64,000 nt of DNA from CAVSNH01 sp963729275 (GCA_963729275.1 CAVSNH010000013.1:1178001-1242000), one strand, 5' to 3'. Numbered from the stretch's first letter, positions 7,720-17,388 are shown. The notes: a model not told the origin generated them from the letters alone. Program-made: numbers and translations.

Positions 7720-9480
7720 ATGAGATTCCACTTAATGGCCTTGGCTTCGTCGCGTTGGTCGGTCCGGCTCGTCGGCGCGGCTCTCCTCGTTGTCGCTGGT
7801 TGGACGGTCTTGGGAGCGGCACCGCCGGCCGGAGCCACTACCAGCTGTGGGGCGCCGACCATCGTCGGTAACACGGCCACGGTGACCTGTCCGTACACGG
7901 GTGCCTCGACCACGTGGACCGTGCCAGCGGGAGTGACCAGCGTCACCGTCAACGCGTCCGGCGCCCAAGGTGGCGCCTCCGGTTATGGGGGCGGAGTCGG
8001 CGGGCAACTCACGGCCAGCTTCGACGTGACCTCCTTGGAGAATCTGAACGTTCTGGTCGGGGGACAGGGGGCAAACGGGTTTGAGTACGGGTCAGGTTCC
8101 GGCGGAGGGGGCGGGTCGTTCGTGTATACGTCGCCAGACCAGGGTGGGCTCCTGGTCGCGGCCGGCGGTGGAGGCGGCGCCGCCTCCAACAACGGTGGGA
8201 ACTCGGCCACCCCGACGAGTTCGACTGGTGGGTCGGGAGCCTTCAGCGGCGGCGCTGGCGGGACGGACGGATCCGGTGGAGCGGCGACCAACGGCGGTGG
8301 CGGTGGCGGTGGTCTGCTCACTGACGGAACGACGCTCGGCGGGTCCGGCGGTAGTGGCGGCAGCTCGCTGGCCGACGGAGGGGCCGGGGGCGGCGGGGGT
8401 ACCAACGGCGACCCGGGCGGCAACGGTGGCTTCGGCGGTGGTGGCGGTGGTGGCGCCGGTAATTCGTATGGCGGAGGCGGTGGCGGAGGTTACAGCGGTG
8501 GGGGTGGCGGCGGGTTCGACGGCTCCTCTGCTGGCGGCGGTGGGGGCGGCGGTTCCTACAGCGCCGTCACACCGACCGCGACGGGGACCAACGCCGGCAA
8601 CGGCGTGGTCGTCATCTCGTACACCGTCCCTCCGCCCCCGACGACGACAACGACCACAACGACGACAACGACGACAACGACCCCTCCGACCACAACGCCC
8701 CCGCCGACCACTCCGCCAACCGAGTACTGGGAGGTCGCCTCGGACGGAGGTGTCTTCTCGTTCGGTGCCGCCCATTTCGAGGGTTCGATGGGGGGCAAGC
8801 GGCTCAACGCCCCAATCGTCGGGATGGCGGCCACACCTGATGGGGGTGGCTACTGGCTCGTGGCCTCCGACGGCGGTGTCTTCTCGTTCGGTGCCGCCCA
8901 CTTCGAGGGTTCGATGGGCGGCAAGCGGCTCAACGCCCCGATCGTCGGGATGGCGGCCACACCTGATGGGGGTGGCTACTGGCTCGTGGCCAAGGACGGT
9001 GGCGTCTTTTCGTTCGGTGATGCTCGGTATTACGGATCGCTGGCCGGCCACGCGACGAGTTCCGTCACCGCTCTCACCGGTCTGTCCGGTGTCGGCGGTT
9101 ACTGGCTGGTGGAGCAGAACGGCCAGGTGACGCCCTTCGGCGCGGCGAAGTCCTACGCGTCTCGCTACGGGAGTCCCTTCGTCGCACCGATGCTCAGCGC
9201 CGCTTCAACCAGCACCGGCCTTGGCTACTGGGAGTTAGCAAGCGACGGCGGCATCTTCTCCTACGGCGATGCCACCTTCCTGGGCTCGAACAGCGGTCAT
9301 CGTCTGAGTGCCCCCGTGGTGGGCATGGCCAGAGCCGCGGTCGGAACCGGCTACTACGAGGTGGCGAGTGACGGCGGAATCTTCGCCTACGGCTCGGCGA
9401 TCTTCAGCGGCTCGATGGGGGGCCACCATCTCGACGCACCGGTGGTCGGCATGGCCGTGCCGACCGGGCTGGCAACCTAG
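7720..9480 (+). CDS. Secreted glycine-rich protein with C-terminal VASDGGVFSFG repeats
   Basis: 586 residues. A signal peptide (basic start, then VGAALLVVAGWTVLG, cleavage near ATT) leads into a TWTVPAGVTSVTVNASGAQG segment and a glycine-rich domain to about residue 295, with runs of six or more glycines. A Thr/Pro linker (about 305-337) joins it to six repeats of about 42 residues with the consensus (V/L)ASDGG(V/I)F(S/A)(F/Y)G-x-A-x-F-x-GS, which are likely beta-propeller or beta-prism blades. Repeats 1 and 2 are nearly identical. Such repeats are frequent in Acidimicrobiia surface proteins, and the function is unknown. The start is uncertain: GAAAGGG is only one base from this ATG and 16 from the ATG at 7735; both retain the signal peptide. 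Confidence 0.85.
   Translation: MRFHLMALASSRWSVRLVGAALLVVAGWTVLGAAPPAGATTSCGAPTIVGNTATVTCPYTGASTTWTVPAGVTSVTVNASGAQGGASGYGGGVGGQLTASFDVTSLENLNVLVGGQGANGFEYGSGSGGGGGSFVYTSPDQGGLLVAAGGGGGAASNNGGNSATPTSSTGGSGAFSGGAGGTDGSGGAATNGGGGGGGLLTDGTTLGGSGGSGGSSLADGGAGGGGGTNGDPGGNGGFGGGGGGGAGNSYGGGGGGGYSGGGGGGFDGSSAGGGGGGGSYSAVTPTATGTNAGNGVVVISYTVPPPPTTTTTTTTTTTTTTPPTTTPPPTTPPTEYWEVASDGGVFSFGAAHFEGSMGGKRLNAPIVGMAATPDGGGYWLVASDGGVFSFGAAHFEGSMGGKRLNAPIVGMAATPDGGGYWLVAKDGGVFSFGDARYYGSLAGHATSSVTALTGLSGVGGYWLVEQNGQVTPFGAAKSYASRYGSPFVAPMLSAASTSTGLGYWELASDGGIFSYGDATFLGSNSGHRLSAPVVGMARAAVGTGYYEVASDGGIFAYGSAIFSGSMGGHHLDAPVVGMAVPTGLAT
8640..8690 (+). repeat. ACN (threonine) codon tract
   Basis: About fourteen consecutive threonine codons, mostly ACG/ACA/ACC, encode the linker between the glycine-rich domain and the repeat domain. 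A low-complexity trinucleotide tract like this is prone to length change, which would alter linker length without frameshift. Confidence 0.8.
8734..8985 (+). repeat. Near-identical 126-bp tandem duplication inside the repeat domain
   Basis: Positions 8734-8859 and 8860-8985 each encode the same 42-residue blade and differ at only a handful of mostly synonymous positions. The other four blades of the protein have diverged strongly. This indicates recent duplication or gene conversion. Confidence 0.9.
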
Positions 9481-9545
9481 TTGACCTCCCCCAATCTCCA
9501 ACCCTGAGGCCATCGCACCTCACCGGGACGACAGCGAGACCCGAC

Positions 9546-9561
9546 CGGTGCCGTTGCACCG
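9546..9561. terminator. Possible bidirectional hairpin between convergent genes
   Basis: CGGTGC and GCACCG form a perfect 6-bp stem with a CGTT loop in the 101-bp gap between the converging repeat-protein and ABC ATPase genes. There is no long T-tract on either side, so its strength as a terminator is doubtful. Confidence 0.35.
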
Positions 9562-9581
9562 TTACGTGCTCGGTCGGTCTC

Positions 9582-10937
9582 TCAGGGCTGTTGCGGCGTG
9601 TGGGGGTGGTCCAAGGTGAGCTGGCCGGTGTTGACATCGAAGTCGAACAGCTCGCCGTACCGGCCCCAGTCGACCGCGATCCGAAGCTGCTGACGGGCCT
9701 CTTCTTCGGAGAACCCTCGGCGCAGGAGATCGAGGAAGAACCCCTCACCGAGGTTTCCGTCCTGCGTTTGCTCGAGCGCATTGCAAATGGCACGAACCAG
9801 TGGTGCACGCTGTCGGGCCTTCTCGGCAAAGATCTGTTTCGACTCCAGGATGTTGGCGGCGACGAACGTCCGGCCGTCGTCCGTCACGTGGAGGTCGGCG
9901 TCTTCGACTTCGGCCAGGCCCAGCACCTGGGACGCGTCCACAAGCGGGAGAAGATCGTCGACTTCGAAAGTCAACTCGTGGGCCAGCTGGGGCAGGTCTT
10001 CGCGCCCTCCGTGGGCGACCAGGATCTCCAGCAGGCCGGACATGCCGCCGACGCTGGCGTCGGGAAGCGGGGTGTCCGTGGGCGAGCCCTCGCCAGGTGT
10101 CGCCACCGTCCAGATGTGTGCTGGCGGACGGGTGTCGCGACCGGTCATCAGACCGTAGATCTCGTCAACCAGGGCCTGGAAGCTCTCGTCGTGGCGTTTG
10201 CGAGGCTGGGGAAGACCACAGTCGATCTCGGTGCGGATGCGACCTGGGTTGGCTCCGAGCACGAAGATCCGGTCGGCCAGGATCACCGCCTCTTCGATGT
10301 TGTGGGTGACGATGAGCATGGCGTTGGTCGGGAAGTCCTTCTCCCGCCAAAGGCGGAGGAGCTCGGCCCGCAAGTTCTGGGCAGTGAGAACGTCCAAGGC
10401 AGAGAATGGCTCGTCCATCAACAGGGCGTCGGGCTCGACGACCAGGGCCCGGGCGAACCCCACCCGCTGGCGCATTCCTCCCGAGAGCTCCTTGGGGTAG
10501 GCAGACTCGAAGCCGTCGAGGCCGATGGCGTCGATGGCCCGTTCCGCTTGCTCGTGGCGCTCCTTGGCCCCCACTCCCAGGGCTTCGAGTCCGATCTCCA
10601 CGTTCTGGCGCACCGTCAACCACGGCAGCAACGCGAAACTCTGGAAGACCATGGCCACTCCGGGGTTGGCGCCATTCAGGGCCTGCCCGCGGTAGCTGAC
10701 CTCCCCCGAGGTCGGGGCGATCAGACCGGCAATGCAGCGCAAGAGGGTGCTCTTGCCCGAGCCGGAACGGCCCAAGAGAGCCACGATCTCTCCCTCCCGG
10801 AGGTCGAGCGAGATGTCGTCGAGCACGGGAAGCGGGCTCCCGTCGGGTGAGACGAAGGTCTTCGTGACATGCGAGACCTCGATGATGATGGTCGGATCGG
10901 TGCTCGGTCGGGGGGCTGGCCGGTGGGTGGTCGTCAT
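9582..10937 (-). CDS. ABC transporter ATPase of the nitrate/sulfonate/taurine type with C-terminal AAA-associated domain
   Basis: 451 residues. The ATPase half has Walker A GRSGSGKST, Q-loop VFQSFALLPWL, signature LSGGMRQRVGFARAL and Walker B ALLMDEPFSALD. The C-terminal about 150 residues (GLLEILVAHGGREDLPQLA through DWGRYGELFDFD) resemble the AAA-associated domain found on some SsuB/TauB-like ATPases, thought to have a regulatory role. The start is ATG at 10937, preceded by AGGGTGG; upstream in-frame codons would overlap the permease gene. It lies 49 bp after the permease on the same strand, so it forms an operon with it. The substrate cannot be told from the sequence; nitrate, sulfonate, taurine or bicarbonate are the usual possibilities. 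Confidence 0.88.
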   Translation of the reverse strand: MTTTHRPAPRPSTDPTIIIEVSHVTKTFVSPDGSPLPVLDDISLDLREGEIVALLGRSGSGKSTLLRCIAGLIAPTSGEVSYRGQALNGANPGVAMVFQSFALLPWLTVRQNVEIGLEALGVGAKERHEQAERAIDAIGLDGFESAYPKELSGGMRQRVGFARALVVEPDALLMDEPFSALDVLTAQNLRAELLRLWREKDFPTNAMLIVTHNIEEAVILADRIFVLGANPGRIRTEIDCGLPQPRKRHDESFQALVDEIYGLMTGRDTRPPAHIWTVATPGEGSPTDTPLPDASVGGMSGLLEILVAHGGREDLPQLAHELTFEVDDLLPLVDASQVLGLAEVEDADLHVTDDGRTFVAANILESKQIFAEKARQRAPLVRAICNALEQTQDGNLGEGFFLDLLRRGFSEEEARQQLRIAVDWGRYGELFDFDVNTGQLTLDHPHTPQQP

Positions 10938-10986
10938 CGACAACCACCCTGTCGTGCTCGGTCCTCCCGGGTCAACGCCAGCCCGT

Positions 10987-12735
10987 TCACAGCGTGAACC
11001 GCGTCTCGGCCATGCGGTAAAGGCGTCGCCAGAACAATCGATTGACGATGACGACGAAGGCACTCATGACGATCCCGCCGGCGATCAGGAGCGCAAACTT
11101 TCCTTGAATCGAGGCGGTGGCGATGTAGTTGCCCAGCCCGTAGGCGTTGAGGGTGTGATGGTGCCAGCTGACCAGCTCGGCCACGATGGAGGCGTTCCAG
11201 GCCCCGCCGGCGGCGGTGATCCCCCCGGTGACATAGGCGGGGAAGATGGCGGGGAGGATGACCTGTTGCCAACGCTGGCGCCGGGTCAGGCGCATCGAGA
11301 TCATCAACTCGCGAAGGTCATTGGGGATGGCGCTGGCCCCGGCGATGACGTTGAACAGGATGTACCACTGGGCTCCCAGCATCATCAGGAGGATCGCCCC
11401 GTAGTTCAGAGAGATCCCGAGGTCGATGAAGATCAGAGTGGCGAACGGAAAGAGCAATATGGCCGGGAAGCTGGCCAGGACCTGGACGACCGGCTGGGCG
11501 TAGCGCGACAGCCGGGCGCTCATCCCGATCTTCACCCCGACGGGCAACCAGATGAGGGTCGAGATGACCAACAGGATCACCACCCTGGCCAACGTGGCCG
11601 AGCCAAATCCGATGAGGCTGGGGAACCGGGCAAAGCCGAGGTGGGAGTTCAGGTAGATGAGCCCAAGGACTGCCACCGCCGCCGAAGCGCCGAGGATGAC
11701 CGACCAGAAGATCACGTCGCCGATGTGGCGTCGGCGGACGTCGGTACGCAGCGGATACTCGGCCAGTCCGAAGGGCCGCGTGATCCGGTCCAGGGCCCGA
11801 CCGATGGGACGGCTGACATGACCGGCCAGCCGGGGAAGCTCTGATCGCCGAAGAAGGTTCAGGATCACGCTCTTGGGCTTGTCCGCCGACTCGGATGTCT
11901 CCAGGCGGAACTTGTCGGACCAGGCCACGAGTGGGCGGAAGACGAAGAAGTTCGTTCCCACCACGAGAATGACCATCACCGCGATGGCAATGCCCACCTC
12001 CGAGTACGACCCGTGGGCGACGGCAGCAGCCATGTAGCTGCCGATGCCCGGAAGGCTCTCGGACAGGCCCTTGCCCTTGATGAAGACGGTGACCGCCTCG
12101 GATGCGGTAAGGAAGAACCACCCTCCCCCCATCGACATCATCATGTTCCAGACCAGCCCGATCATGGAGCTGGGCACGTCGAGCTTCCAGAACCGCTGCC
12201 ACTTGGTCAGCCGGTACATTCGCGCCGCCTCGTCGAGCTCGGTGGGCTGGGTGATGAGCGAGTGATAGAAGCTGAACGTCATGTTCCAGGCCTGGGAGGT
12301 GAAGATCACGAAGATCGACGCCAGCTCGAGACCCAGGAGGTTGTTGGGGATCAAGGTGATGAAGAACGTCAAGGCGATGGGCAGGAAGACCAGGATGGGG
12401 ATCGACTGAAGGATGTCGAGGATGGGGACGAGCACCTTCTCCGCTCGCCGCAGCCGCGCTGCGGCGGTCCCGTAGACCAGGGTGAAGATCGTCGAGAGGG
12501 CGAGAGCGATGAACATTCGCAGGAGCGATCGAGCCGCGTAGTAGGGCACGTTGGCGATGTCCGTCGAGATGGTCACGGGGGTCCGGCCGGGCGTGAAGTT
12601 GACGCTCATCGACTGACCCAGCCGGACCACCGCGTAGAGGATGGCGATGATCCCGGCGCCGACCACGGCGTCCGCCCAGCTGATCCTCCGTCCTCGCAGC
12701 ACCTCGCGGATCGGGAGTGACTGGAGCGCGGGCAA
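10987..12735 (-). CDS. ABC transporter permease, two fused BPD_transp_1 domains
   Basis: 582 residues with two tandem copies of the SsuC/TauC-type inner-membrane domain, about residues 70-280 and 370-575, each with several transmembrane helices and an EAA-like loop (TELDEAARMYRLTKWQRFWK in the first copy, LRELMISMRLTRRQRWQQV in the second). One polypeptide would therefore supply both halves of the channel. The start is TTG with GGAAGG eight bases upstream, which decides the start. The partner ATPase follows. No periplasmic binding protein of the matching family is adjacent; the gene to the right is an alpha-mannosidase on the other strand. Confidence 0.88.
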   Translation of the reverse strand: MPALQSLPIREVLRGRRISWADAVVGAGIIAILYAVVRLGQSMSVNFTPGRTPVTISTDIANVPYYAARSLLRMFIALALSTIFTLVYGTAAARLRRAEKVLVPILDILQSIPILVFLPIALTFFITLIPNNLLGLELASIFVIFTSQAWNMTFSFYHSLITQPTELDEAARMYRLTKWQRFWKLDVPSSMIGLVWNMMMSMGGGWFFLTASEAVTVFIKGKGLSESLPGIGSYMAAAVAHGSYSEVGIAIAVMVILVVGTNFFVFRPLVAWSDKFRLETSESADKPKSVILNLLRRSELPRLAGHVSRPIGRALDRITRPFGLAEYPLRTDVRRRHIGDVIFWSVILGASAAVAVLGLIYLNSHLGFARFPSLIGFGSATLARVVILLVISTLIWLPVGVKIGMSARLSRYAQPVVQVLASFPAILLFPFATLIFIDLGISLNYGAILLMMLGAQWYILFNVIAGASAIPNDLRELMISMRLTRRQRWQQVILPAIFPAYVTGGITAAGGAWNASIVAELVSWHHHTLNAYGLGNYIATASIQGKFALLIAGGIVMSAFVVIVNRLFWRRLYRMAETRFTL

Positions 12736-12941
12736 TGGAGTGACCTTCCGGAGCCGATGTCGGAGTGGCCAGCAATCTATCGGTGGTCACGAAACGGACC
12801 ATGCACCTCTGACCGAGGGGCGATGCAGAAGCGACGAGGAGTGGCCCTTGCTTCCTCTGCCCCGGACCGTACCGATCATCGGTGGCCCAGCTGTTGGTCG
12901 GCGGGCCCGGCGCACTCTGCTGGCCGCGGCGTCGCACGTCG

Positions 12942-12947
12942 TAAGGT
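12942..12947 (+). promoter_or_regulatory. Leaderless-type -10 box of the mannosidase gene
   Basis: TAAGGT is followed by 8 nt and then the GTG start, so transcription would begin at or next to the start codon. No Shine-Dalgarno sequence is present. Confidence 0.5.
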
Positions 12948-12955
12948 AGGCCCTC

Positions 12956-15652
12956 GTGGCTGCCTGCCGTGTGGCGATCGTTCCGCACTCCCATTGGGAC
13001 CGCGAGTGGTACCGGTCCTATCAGGATTTCCGCCTGGATCTGGTGGAACTGTTCGACGCCCTGCTGACATTGCTCGAGTCAGATGTCAGCTATCCGTGCT
13101 TCATGTTGGACGGGCAAATGGCCGTCGTCGACGACTATCTAGAGGTGCGGCCCGAGAACGAGGAACGCCTCCGGGCCCTGGCCACCGCCGGCCGTATCAC
13201 GATGGGGCCCTGGTACATCCTGATGGACGAGTTCCTGGCTTCGGGAGAGACGATCATCCGGAACCTACAGATGGGCCTGCTGCGGGCCGCTGCCTTCGGT
13301 GGCGCCATGGATGTGGGTTACCTGCCCGACATGTTCGGTCACATCGCCCAGATGCCGCAGATCCTTCGACTGACTGGGCTCGCGAACGCCGTTGTCTGGC
13401 GAGGCGTGCCGTCGGCCATCACGAAGAGCGGGTTCCTCTGGGAGGCGCCCGATGGATCGACGGTGCGGACCGAGTATCTTCCGACCGGCTACAGCAACGG
13501 CGCGATCCTCCCGGACGAGGCCAAGGCTCTGGTCGAGCGTGTTGCCGACTATTTCGCTGCGGTCAGTGGATTCTCGACGACCGACCTGCTGTACATGAAC
13601 GGTTCCGACCATCTCATGCCCCAGCCTTGGCTCGGCCGAGTCGTTGCCGAGGCCAACGACCTTCAGGGCGATTTCAGCTTCGAGATCACATCGCTGTCCA
13701 AGTACCTGGGCACCGCGCCGGCCGAAGGCTTGCCGGGATGGAAGGGAGAGCTCCGTTCGGGGTTCCGAGCCGACATGTTGATGGGTGTCACGTCCAACCG
13801 TGTCGACGTGAAGCGGCTGGGTGAGCTGGCCGTGCGCGAATTGGAGCGTAGAGCCGAGCCTATGGCAGCGCTCTTCCAACCACCCCCGGAGTGGCCGAAG
13901 CCCCAGCTCGAGTTGGCTTGGAAGGAGATCGTACGCAACTCGGCTCACGACTCCATCTGTGCCTGCTCGATCGACGACGTCGTCGACGCCGTGCTGCACC
14001 GCTATGCAGAGGCTCGCACCATCGCCACGGGACTGGCCGGTCGAGCCAGGGAATCGTTAGCCCGATCGCTGGCTGAACCGGGCACCTACATCGTGAATCT
14101 GGCTCATCGCGCCCGCCCGGGCGTGGTCGAGTTGGTGGTCGAGGCGGTGGAACCTCCCCACAGTGATGTGCAGGTGGTTTCGGAGCGCACGGGCCATCCG
14201 GGAGCCATGGAGCTCGATGTGGATACAGCGAGGAACATTCTTGGGATGCTGCAGAGTCCTCAGATCGAGCACGACTCCTGGCTGCACGACATCCTGGTCG
14301 AAGAGGACGAAAGTGGCATCGCCATCAGGTTGTCGGTCGGATCCGAGGAACGTCATGACGTCGGCCTCGCCCAAGCCAAGCGGGACATCTACGCCCGTAT
14401 GGAGGCGCGACCCGACGCGGTCATCCGATTCGGCTTGGACCAGGTTCCGACTCGACGAATCGCCGCTCGTGTGGCCCAGGTCGCGGGTTACGGATGGCAG
14501 TGGTTCGAACCTGTGGCCGTGGTGCACCCGGTGGTGACCAATGGATCTGGAAACCCGGTATCGCTTTCCAACGGACTGGTGTCGATCGAAATTGACGAAG
14601 CGCTCGGTACCTTCTCCCTGAACGGACGAGCTGGCTATGGCCAGTTGGTCGACGGGGGTGACCACGGAGACTCCTACAACTTCTCCCCTCCGCGCCACGA
14701 CCGCATGGTGGACGCGCCCGTTGACGTGACGGTCCGTGTCACCGAGGAGGGTCCCGTACGCGGTCGAGCGATCATCACCTCCAGCTATCAGTGGCCGGAT
14801 CACATCGAGGACAGTCGGAGTGCCCGGGTCGGGGAGCAATCGGTCGACATCGAGACCACGCTCGAGCTCCACGCTGACGAGCCAGCGGTTCGCGTCACCA
14901 CATCCTTCGTCAATCCGAGTCGCGATCACCGCCTCCGGGTACACCTTCCGCTACCTGATCCAGCCCAGTCGTCCGAAGCAGAATCCGCGTTCGGCGTGGT
15001 CGAGCGGGGTCTTACGGCCGAAGGCCGGGCCGACGAATTCGGCCTGCCGACAGCCCCGGCACGTCGATTTGTGACGGCGGGGGGTTTGACCGTCGTCCAT
15101 GATGGCGTCTGCGAGTACGAGCTCGTCGACGTGGCCAGCACCCCGAGTGGCGACCGCGCCACCAGCATGGCGTTAACCGTGCTGCGCTCGACGGGGATGC
15201 TGTCTCGGTCGGGCATGACCTATCGGCCGTTCCCGGCTGGTCCCACGACTCCGGTCGAGGGTCTTCAGATGGTTGGTCGGCGCATCTCGCTGCACTACGC
15301 CCTGGCAGTCGGTGTCGAGGACCCCTATGCGTTTGCCGATGACATCCTTCTGCCACTGGAGGTGCTGGTCAGCCGAGGAGGCGGTACCCGCCCGTCGTCG
15401 GGCAGCGAGCTGAGTGTCAGGGGCGCGGAGGTGAGCGCTCTGCGCCGGGAGGGTCCGGAGCGCGAGCTCCGTGTTTTCAATTGGAGATCCGAACCGACGA
15501 CGGTGACCATCGAGGGAGAGAGCGGTTGGCTGGTCGACCTGCGCGGTTATCCCTTGAGCCCCTTCGAGGGGTCGTTTGAGCTCCGTCCCTTCGGACTGGC
15601 AACGGCCAGATTGAATAGTGACCAGGCCAGCGACTTGGTCGATCTCCGCTGA
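12956..15652 (+). CDS. Glycoside hydrolase family 38 alpha-mannosidase
   Basis: 898 residues. GH38 enzymes are zinc-dependent retaining alpha-mannosidases. The catalytic domain starts at once with IVPHSHWDREW; H13 and D15 are zinc ligands. The predicted nucleophile is D125 in YLPDMFGHIAQ, and a further zinc-ligand histidine is H331 in SAHDSICACSIDD. A helical middle domain and a long C-terminal beta-rich region follow, as in bacterial and archaeal members such as the MngB and Streptococcus types. There is no signal peptide, so it acts in the cytoplasm on imported or endogenous mannosides. The GTG start lacks a ribosome-binding site and sits 8 nt after TAAGGT. A binding-protein gene follows 301 bp downstream on the same strand. 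Confidence 0.93.
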   Translation: MAACRVAIVPHSHWDREWYRSYQDFRLDLVELFDALLTLLESDVSYPCFMLDGQMAVVDDYLEVRPENEERLRALATAGRITMGPWYILMDEFLASGETIIRNLQMGLLRAAAFGGAMDVGYLPDMFGHIAQMPQILRLTGLANAVVWRGVPSAITKSGFLWEAPDGSTVRTEYLPTGYSNGAILPDEAKALVERVADYFAAVSGFSTTDLLYMNGSDHLMPQPWLGRVVAEANDLQGDFSFEITSLSKYLGTAPAEGLPGWKGELRSGFRADMLMGVTSNRVDVKRLGELAVRELERRAEPMAALFQPPPEWPKPQLELAWKEIVRNSAHDSICACSIDDVVDAVLHRYAEARTIATGLAGRARESLARSLAEPGTYIVNLAHRARPGVVELVVEAVEPPHSDVQVVSERTGHPGAMELDVDTARNILGMLQSPQIEHDSWLHDILVEEDESGIAIRLSVGSEERHDVGLAQAKRDIYARMEARPDAVIRFGLDQVPTRRIAARVAQVAGYGWQWFEPVAVVHPVVTNGSGNPVSLSNGLVSIEIDEALGTFSLNGRAGYGQLVDGGDHGDSYNFSPPRHDRMVDAPVDVTVRVTEEGPVRGRAIITSSYQWPDHIEDSRSARVGEQSVDIETTLELHADEPAVRVTTSFVNPSRDHRLRVHLPLPDPAQSSEAESAFGVVERGLTAEGRADEFGLPTAPARRFVTAGGLTVVHDGVCEYELVDVASTPSGDRATSMALTVLRSTGMLSRSGMTYRPFPAGPTTPVEGLQMVGRRISLHYALAVGVEDPYAFADDILLPLEVLVSRGGGTRPSSGSELSVRGAEVSALRREGPERELRVFNWRSEPTTVTIEGESGWLVDLRGYPLSPFEGSFELRPFGLATARLNSDQASDLVDLR

Positions 15653-15953
15653 CCGGCTGAGTGCCCTCCTCCCCTCCGCTGCCCCAGACGAAGTCACGCT
15701 CGTGTGGACTCGCGCACGGGCGGCGGCGGATGAGTCCGATGCAACGCATGGCGACGGACTCCTGGCAGTGGACGGCGATAGGGTACCGACGGTTACTCAG
15801 CACCTTCTGGGCGGAAGGCGGGCATCCGTGCTCGATGAGGTGCCGATAGGACGTGAGAAGGAGCGGTGCACACGGGCGGGCCACTTGGGTCCCCCTGGGG
15901 GAGGATTCGGGCGGTTGAGAAGTTTTTCGATTCGGCGTCCCCGATTCACCGGG
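15653..15953 (+). other. 301-bp gap between mannosidase and binding-protein genes
   Basis: No gene is supported here. The only structure noticed is the palindrome TCCCCCTGGGGGA at 15890-15902. A frame is open across the gap into the lipoprotein gene, but its translation lacks a signal peptide or family match before 15954. Confidence 0.5.
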
Positions 15954-17387
15954 ATGAAATCGTTGGTGGTCGTCAGTGCTGTCATTGTCGGCACCGCGGC
16001 CTGTGGGGCGGCCAGTTCCTCGCCGCCGGCCACGAATTCCGGCTCCACGGCCCAGGCATCGGGTACGGCACCTTCTGCGGTGAGCACCGCGAGCACCTCC
16101 AGTCGCGGGGTGAGCAAGAACAACATCAACGTCGTCTTCCCCGTCGTGTCCCTCAACTCGCTGGCCGGACGTGAGGGGTTCGCCGAGGATGCCGAGTTCG
16201 GGGAGCAGACCAAGGCCATCAAGCTCTTCGTGAAGCAGGTCAACGACACCGGGGGAATCCACGGCCGAAAGATCATTCCCATCATCACCAGCTTCGATCC
16301 GACCAACGAGACGGAGATGCGGGCGCTTTGCAAGACATGGACGGAGGGGTCGCCGCCCGTCTTCGCTGTCCTCGACGGGTTGGGGGACTGGACGGGGGAC
16401 GACGAGCTCTGCATCACTCAAGAGGGCCACACTCCCTTCATCGGGGCATGGACGACGGTGACCAACTGGACCAATTTGGGCTCGCCGTACCTATGGTGGC
16501 TCAACCCGGACCAATCGGCGATTCTTCAGGCCGTGGTCAACTGGGGACTCAGCGCCCACCTGATCGGACCCGGCATCAAGCTCGGTGTCATCGCCGGCAG
16601 TCGGGGCTCCGACCAGACGGCTCTCAACGATTACCTTTTGCCCGACCTGGCCCGGGCCGGTGTGACGCCGATCGTGAAGACAGTCGACGCCAACCCCGAC
16701 GACACGGCCAACACCGACACGGAGGCGCCCTTGGTCGTCGAGCAGTTCCGTAGTGCGGGTGTCACCTCCGTCATCCCCCTCATTCCGTTCAACGTCTTCT
16801 ACCCGGTACTGGGGGCCGAGACCACTCAGCAGTATTTCCCGCGGCTTCTCCTCAGCGACTACGAGTCGAGCATCACCTCGTCACTCGGGCTGATTCCTGT
16901 CCCCTATGGCAAGGCACTCAACGGGCAGGAGGGAGTGACCACCGAGACGTTGGGTGGGATCGATAGTCCCCGGCCCGAGAGCCAAGGGGGTTACGACCCC
17001 GGCTTGCGCACCTGCTGGGTGCTCTGGCACAAGGTCTACCCGCAGGTGCCGCCGGGGAACATGAACGACGTCATCGAGGAGCAAGGGCCCATCGCCGGCT
17101 GGTGCCAGGCCATCGCACTCTTCACCGAGGCGGCGAAGAACGCCGGGCCCGATCTCAACCGGCGGACCTTCGTGACCGCCCTTTCGAAGATCAAGAACTT
17201 CCCGGGAACCTGGTCGCCGGTGCTCAGCTACGGCCCCAACAAGCGCTATGGGCCGACGGAGTACCAGGTCGTCAAGCTGCGCGTCAACAGTCCTCCGTCA
17301 TCGCTGTGCAAGACGACGCCAGGCAAACCTCCCCCCGGGACGTGCTGGGTCAGTGTCCGGCCCTGGCAACCGTTGCCTACTGGCTGA
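15954..17387 (+). CDS. Extracellular ligand-binding lipoprotein, branched-chain amino acid ABC type
   Basis: 477 residues from ATG at 15954. The N-terminus is a lipoprotein signal (MKSLVVVSAVIVGTAAC with cysteine as the lipidation site) followed by a Ser/Thr/Ala-rich spacer. The mature part has the Peripla_BP_6 (Leu/Ile/Val-binding, type I periplasmic fold) layout: NNINVVFPVVSLNS, KLFVKQVNDTGGIHGRKI, then a second lobe from about residue 210. No permease or ATPase of the branched-chain type is adjacent, so it is an orphan or works with components encoded elsewhere. No good ribosome-binding site is seen. Its stop lies one base from the stop of the convergent lyase gene. Confidence 0.82.
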   Translation: MKSLVVVSAVIVGTAACGAASSSPPATNSGSTAQASGTAPSAVSTASTSSRGVSKNNINVVFPVVSLNSLAGREGFAEDAEFGEQTKAIKLFVKQVNDTGGIHGRKIIPIITSFDPTNETEMRALCKTWTEGSPPVFAVLDGLGDWTGDDELCITQEGHTPFIGAWTTVTNWTNLGSPYLWWLNPDQSAILQAVVNWGLSAHLIGPGIKLGVIAGSRGSDQTALNDYLLPDLARAGVTPIVKTVDANPDDTANTDTEAPLVVEQFRSAGVTSVIPLIPFNVFYPVLGAETTQQYFPRLLLSDYESSITSSLGLIPVPYGKALNGQEGVTTETLGGIDSPRPESQGGYDPGLRTCWVLWHKVYPQVPPGNMNDVIEEQGPIAGWCQAIALFTEAAKNAGPDLNRRTFVTALSKIKNFPGTWSPVLSYGPNKRYGPTEYQVVKLRVNSPPSSLCKTTPGKPPPGTCWVSVRPWQPLPTG

Positions 17388-17388
17388 G

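Noticed and set aside
8100..8600. Dense short repeats resembling a repeat array
   Set aside because: They are glycine codons (GGN) in frame within a signal-peptide-bearing protein; there are no unique spacers, so not a CRISPR.
15890..15902. Palindrome TCCCCCTGGGGGA as a terminator or operator
   Set aside because: Loop too short for an RNA hairpin, no T-tract, and no promoter element nearby.
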